From NCBI GenBank assembly GCA_041694215.1, contig JASMTO010000001.1, positions 1-8,874 on the forward strand: 8,874 bases of DNA, given 5' to 3'. Below the pieces are notes generated by a model. That model ran no database searches. It was not told the DNA's origin and was given only the letters and a program-made list of their open reading frames with translations. Source of the stretch: Flexistipes sp041694215 (lineage in GTDB: Bacteria; Chrysiogenota; Deferribacteres; Deferribacterales; Flexistipitaceae). This document shows positions 6,416 to 8,874 of the stretch, piece by piece (the stretch's first letter is position 1; each line of letters starts with the position of its first letter). A program made the translations under genes and the position numbers.

Positions 6416-7408
6416 TTATATCCTTTCATCCTTTAAGTCTCTGCGCATTAAATCCATTACTGAATCATTAGCTGACTTATTTTCATAAAGGATTTTATAC
6501 ACTTCAGTAGTAATAGGCATCTCAACATTCATTTTATGTGCTAAATTATATGCAGCTTTTGCGGTAAATACACCTTCTGCAACCATTTTCATGCTATCAA
6601 GAATTTCATTAAGGCTCAAGCCTTTCGCCAATTTAATACCCACATTCCTGTTTCTACTTAATTCACCCGTAGACGTTAAGACCAGATCTCCCATGCCACT
6701 TAAACCCATAAATGTTTCCTTATTTGCACCTAAAGCTACCCCCAGTCTTGTAATCTCTGCTAACCCTCTAGTAATTAACCCTGCTCTTGCGTTTAAGCCA
6801 AATCCTAAACCATCTGATATACCAGTTGCAATAGCCACTATATTTTTAATTGCTCCACCTACTTCCACACCAACCACATCATTTGTCGTATATGCTCTAA
6901 AATAGTCTGTTGCTACGATCTTTTGCCATTTTTTTCTTTCAGATTCTATTTTGGATGCTATACTCACTGCTGTTGGTTTTTTGTTAGCCACCTCTTTTGC
7001 AAAAGAAGGACCTGAGAGTATGGATAACCTGCTCTCAAGCTCATTTTTCAAAATATCAAATATTAATTCACATGTCTCGATCTCGATGCCTTTGGTAGCT
7101 ATCAATATTGACGCATTTTTTAACGATCCTCTGGCGACACCGGCCACTGCACGGCTGAACTGGGTAGGGACTGCCCATATCGCAGTATTTATGTGCTCCT
7201 CAGAGATTTCCTCTAGATTTTTACTCCTCATATTTTTGTGGAGTTTAATTCCAGGCATAAAGACCGCATTTTCATTTTGATTGTTTATACTTTCAACTAC
7301 TTCATTTTCCTTTGCATACAAACACACCTGATATCCATTTTCTGCGACTAATTTTCCCAAGGCAGTCCCCCAGCTGCCTCCACCTATTACAGCTATTTTT
7401 TCTTGCAT
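6416..7408 (-). CDS. gpsA: Glycerol-3-phosphate dehydrogenase [NAD(P)+]
   Basis: GpsA reduces dihydroxyacetone phosphate to sn-glycerol-3-phosphate in the cytoplasm, the entry step of phospholipid synthesis. All family landmarks are in place in 330 residues, the usual length. The N-terminal Rossmann motif GGGSWGTALG is at 9-18. The segment ATKGIE (104-109) carries a conserved active-site Lys, followed by LSGPSFAKEV (131-140). The VEVGGAIKN block (181-189) holds the catalytic Lys188, and it is followed by ATGISDGLGFG and NARAGLITRG. The substrate/cofactor segment GLSGMGDLVLTSTG is at 235-248. The start at 7408 has an AGGGGGA ribosome site three bases upstream. A consensus TATAAT lies on this strand at 7436-7431, but with no good -35 box. 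It leads the minus-strand pair with manC, 32 bp away. It diverges from the ComFB gene with 48 bp between start codons. Confidence 0.95.
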   Translation of the reverse strand: MQEKIAVIGGGSWGTALGKLVAENGYQVCLYAKENEVVESINNQNENAVFMPGIKLHKNMRSKNLEEISEEHINTAIWAVPTQFSRAVAGVARGSLKNASILIATKGIEIETCELIFDILKNELESRLSILSGPSFAKEVANKKPTAVSIASKIESERKKWQKIVATDYFRAYTTNDVVGVEVGGAIKNIVAIATGISDGLGFGLNARAGLITRGLAEITRLGVALGANKETFMGLSGMGDLVLTSTGELSRNRNVGIKLAKGLSLNEILDSMKMVAEGVFTAKAAYNLAHKMNVEMPITTEVYKILYENKSANDSVMDLMRRDLKDERI

Positions 7409-7456
7409 TTTGTCCCCCTAGTGTTAATATATTATAGTGTAGTTATAGGGGGTTTT
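7409..7456. promoter_or_regulatory. Compact divergent promoter region between gpsA and the ComFB gene
   Basis: The whole 48-bp gap must carry both start signals. Facing minus, TATAAT lies at 7436-7431. Facing plus, TATAGT (7433-7438) has a partial -35 TTGTCC (7410-7415) exactly 17 bases upstream, so the two -10 boxes overlap. The two ribosome sites form an inverted repeat: CCCCCTA (7414-7420) and TAGGGGG (7446-7452) around a 25-base AT-rich centre. Overlapping promoters imply that transcription in one direction may exclude the other; this is an inference. Confidence 0.5.
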
Positions 7457-7738
7457 ATGTCTAAAATCAATCTGTATGACATTGATATGTTAAGAAATGT
7501 TAATGAAATCAGGGTGTGGGACCTTGTCCAACGTTTTTTTCGGGAGCATTCCGAATATTGCACCTGCAGAGAGTGTATTTTGGACACTGTGGCTATAACG
7601 CTAAACAATATAGCTCCCCATTACCAAATAAGTGAAGACGACTACAGCGAAGCAGAAAACAAAGTCACTGATAAAGAAATATTAGATGTTATGAAGAAAG
7701 CTGCTGACAAAGTTAAAAAACATCCCCACCATTTCTAA
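7457..7738 (+). CDS. Late competence development protein ComFB family
   Basis: The small 93-residue protein matches the ComFB domain. After an N-terminal helix (NEIRVWDLVQRFF, about 16-28) it has the Cys cluster CTCREC (Cys35, Cys37, Cys40). This runs into the characteristic LDTVAITLNNIAPHY (42-56), where family members read CxCxxC...D..A.ALN.LPP.Y. The tail is basic and ends HPHHF. ComFB was named from the B. subtilis comF operon, although its role in DNA uptake is unclear. Recent work describes the family as receptors for cyclic dinucleotides, and a structural zinc at the Cys cluster is likely. A longer reading from 7403 would overlap gpsA and cross the divergent promoter. The ATG at 7457 has AGGGGG (7447-7452) four bases upstream and is preferred. 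The gene stands alone, closed by a strong terminator. No competence, pilus or cyclase gene is visible nearby, so its job here cannot be read from context. Confidence 0.82.
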   Translation: MSKINLYDIDMLRNVNEIRVWDLVQRFFREHSEYCTCRECILDTVAITLNNIAPHYQISEDDYSEAENKVTDKEILDVMKKAADKVKKHPHHF

Positions 7739-7739
7739 T

Positions 7740-7765
7740 AAAAAGCCGGCTTAAGCCGGCTTTTT
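7740..7765. terminator. Bidirectional intrinsic terminator, perfect palindrome
   Basis: The 26-base sequence equals its own reverse complement. A GCCGGC/GCCGGC stem (7745-7750 with 7755-7760) closes a TTAA loop and is flanked by five A on the left and five T on the right. It therefore gives a G+C stem plus U-run on either strand. It lies one base after the ComFB stop, and its last base is shared with the TGA stop of the opposing ferritin-like gene, so it ends both converging transcripts. Confidence 0.93.
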
Positions 7766-8229
7766 CAGTTTTCACTAAATATAATATCGTCATAGATTTT
7801 TTGTATATTGTTCCTGTGGCCTGATTCCTCTATTGCCAAGTTCCTAAAAAGCTTTTCAACCTTTTCACCTTTAAACTTATCTGCCAACTTTTCATAAAAT
7901 ATACGAGAATTATCTTCATGTTTCATTGCTATTCTTAATACATCCTGAACGCTCATATCCTCAGTGATCACCTGAGGCAAAACTATTTTTGAAATACCTA
8001 AGTCAGTATAATAGTATTTACTTTCAAGACCTATAGCATCAATATCACCAGATTTAATCACCTGATCTATTAAATCTCGATGTTTTAATTCCTCTTCAGC
8101 CAACTCTCTAATTATTGATTTGGCTCCAAGATCCTGAACAATATTCTCCAGTTTTTTATAAAACTCGTAAGCCAATATTTCCTTTTCTTTCGCATCTTCG
8201 AGAGCCTCTTTTATTGTAATTTCACTCAT
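7765..8229 (-). CDS. Ferritin-like / rubrerythrin-type diiron protein without rubredoxin domain
   Basis: The 154 residues form one four-helix ferritin-like domain with both halves of a diiron site: Glu17 (in KEKEILAYEFY) and E47-x-x-H50 (EELKH) in the first half, then Glu105 (in MKHEDNSRIFY) and E135-x-x-H138 (EESGH) in the second. These two E...ExxH patterns are those of the rubrerythrin/YciF-like group. The CxxC pairs of a C-terminal rubredoxin domain are absent and there is no Cys at all, so it would need an external electron donor if it acts as a peroxidase. Iron handling or peroxide defence in an anaerobe is the likely role, but the substrate is not determined. The start at 8229 follows AGGGTG (8242-8237), seven bases away. 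It begins 20 bp after the nuoN stop on the same strand, which suggests read-through transcription from the nuo genes. It ends inside the shared terminator. Confidence 0.85.
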   Translation of the reverse strand: MSEITIKEALEDAKEKEILAYEFYKKLENIVQDLGAKSIIRELAEEELKHRDLIDQVIKSGDIDAIGLESKYYYTDLGISKIVLPQVITEDMSVQDVLRIAMKHEDNSRIFYEKLADKFKGEKVEKLFRNLAIEESGHRNNIQKIYDDIIFSEN

Positions 8230-8249
8230 ATTAAATCACCCTGTTTTAT

Positions 8250-8874
8250 TTATATTATCATGTTTTTAACCAAATTTACAAAAAATGTAGGAAATACACC
8301 TATAAGAATAACAAAAACAGAAGCGATAAACGCCACAATAGCACCAGCCGGTTGCAAGTTCACTTCCACCTCATATTCGGGTTCTTTGAAATACATATAT
8401 ATAGTAACACGCATGTAGTAATAGCATGCCACAGCGCTATTTAATACGCCAATAACAGCTAACCAGACAAAATTGCTTTTTATCGCAGCAGCAAAGATAT
8501 AAAATTTGCCTATAAACCCAGCTAAAGGAGGAATACCTGCAAGTGAAAACATAAAGATTAGCATAGCCAAAGCCGTCAGAGGATTACTCTTGGACAGTCC
8601 TGCAAAGCTTTCCAGTCTTTCATCCTCAATAACGCCTTTATTTTTCATCTGGGATAGAATTGTAAAAGCTCCAATATTCATAAAGCCGTATATAATCATA
8701 TAAAGTGCTATCGCCTGATATCCCAAATCATTTGCAGCCACAACACCTATAAGCATATATCCAGCATGAGAAATAGCTGAATAAGCAAGCATTCTTTTGA
8801 CATTGTTCTGCGCTATAGCAACAAGGTTACCATAGGTCATAGTCAGTACAGCTAATATACTAAAGAACAGCTGC
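8250..8874 (-). CDS. nuoN: NADH-quinone oxidoreductase subunit N (3' part, runs off the window)
   Basis: NuoN is one of the antiporter-like proton-pumping membrane subunits of respiratory complex I. The open frame continues to the window edge, so only the last 207 residues are present. The Met at 8840 is internal, since LFFSILAVLT precedes it in frame. The visible part begins with LTMTYGNLVAIAQNNVKRMLAYS, the conserved block with the channel Lys in NVKR, followed by SHAGYMLIGV. Next come GFMNIGAFTIL, SLAGIPPLAGFIGKFYIF and NSAVACYYYMRV, all signatures of NuoN as opposed to NuoL or NuoM. Five hydrophobic segments are complete and a sixth is cut. In the usual nuo order N is last, so the rest of the complex should lie to the right beyond the window. 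The TAA stop is 20 bp before the ferritin-like gene. Confidence 0.94.
   Translation of the reverse strand, partial: QLFFSILAVLTMTYGNLVAIAQNNVKRMLAYSAISHAGYMLIGVVAANDLGYQAIALYMIIYGFMNIGAFTILSQMKNKGVIEDERLESFAGLSKSNPLTALAMLIFMFSLAGIPPLAGFIGKFYIFAAAIKSNFVWLAVIGVLNSAVACYYYMRVTIYMYFKEPEYEVEVNLQPAGAIVAFIASVFVILIGVFPTFFVNLVKNMII

Noticed and set aside
6591..7280. Plus-strand frames of 104 and 109 residues within gpsA
   Set aside because: They are antisense shadows of gpsA, whose motifs are complete on the minus strand.
1..8874. CRISPR array, toxin-antitoxin pair or defence cassette
   Set aside because: No regular repeat-spacer structure and no defence-type protein is present; all sizeable genes belong to well-known housekeeping families.

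Overview
The window is AT-rich bacterial chromosome (GC roughly in the 30s, judged by eye) with ordinary housekeeping genes, strong Shine-Dalgarno sites and mostly tight gene spacing. NAD-linked Trk potassium uptake, a complex I (Nuo) gene, a rubrerythrin-type ferritin-like protein and a ComFB-domain protein together suggest a Gram-negative, anaerobic or microaerophilic bacterium. The mix resembles Deferribacterota such as Flexistipes or Deferribacter, but that assignment is a guess from gene content and is not proven by any marker here.

Layout. Bases 1-386 hold no gene I can support. They contain two sets of short, degenerate spaced repeats (177-268 and 306-363) that look like relict ends of insertion sequences. 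Next come the C-terminal stub of a tyrosine recombinase (387-587, +) and, 49 bp further on, a tRNA-Leu(CAG) gene (637-723, -) with its own strong promoter. This is the classic relationship of an integrase to a tRNA attachment site, so the left edge looks like the eroded end of an old integrated element. From 900 rightwards the DNA is conserved-type core genome.

Plus-strand block: a THUMP-domain RNA guanine-N2 methyltransferase of the RlmL/YpsC type (900-2036), then trkA and trkH (2176-4973), which make the cytoplasmic NAD-binding gate and the membrane channel subunit of a K+ uptake system. Minus-strand block: gpsA (glycerol-3-phosphate for phospholipids) followed by manC (GDP-mannose for surface glycans), probably one transcript. 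manC ends base-to-base against trkH. A 48-bp divergent promoter region separates gpsA from a 93-residue ComFB-family protein (7457-7738, +). A perfect palindromic terminator (7740-7765) then serves both ComFB and the opposing minus-strand pair at the right: the 3' part of nuoN (runs off the window) and a two-ExxH ferritin-like protein.

I found no complete undescribed system. The points most worth a second look are the relict mobile-element junction at tRNA-Leu, the ComFB protein and its symmetric divergent promoter region, and a perfect 12-bp inverted repeat inside the methyltransferase gene. Three start codons are set downstream of the longest possible reading (trkA 2176, manC 6383, comFB 7457) on the basis of Shine-Dalgarno spacing.
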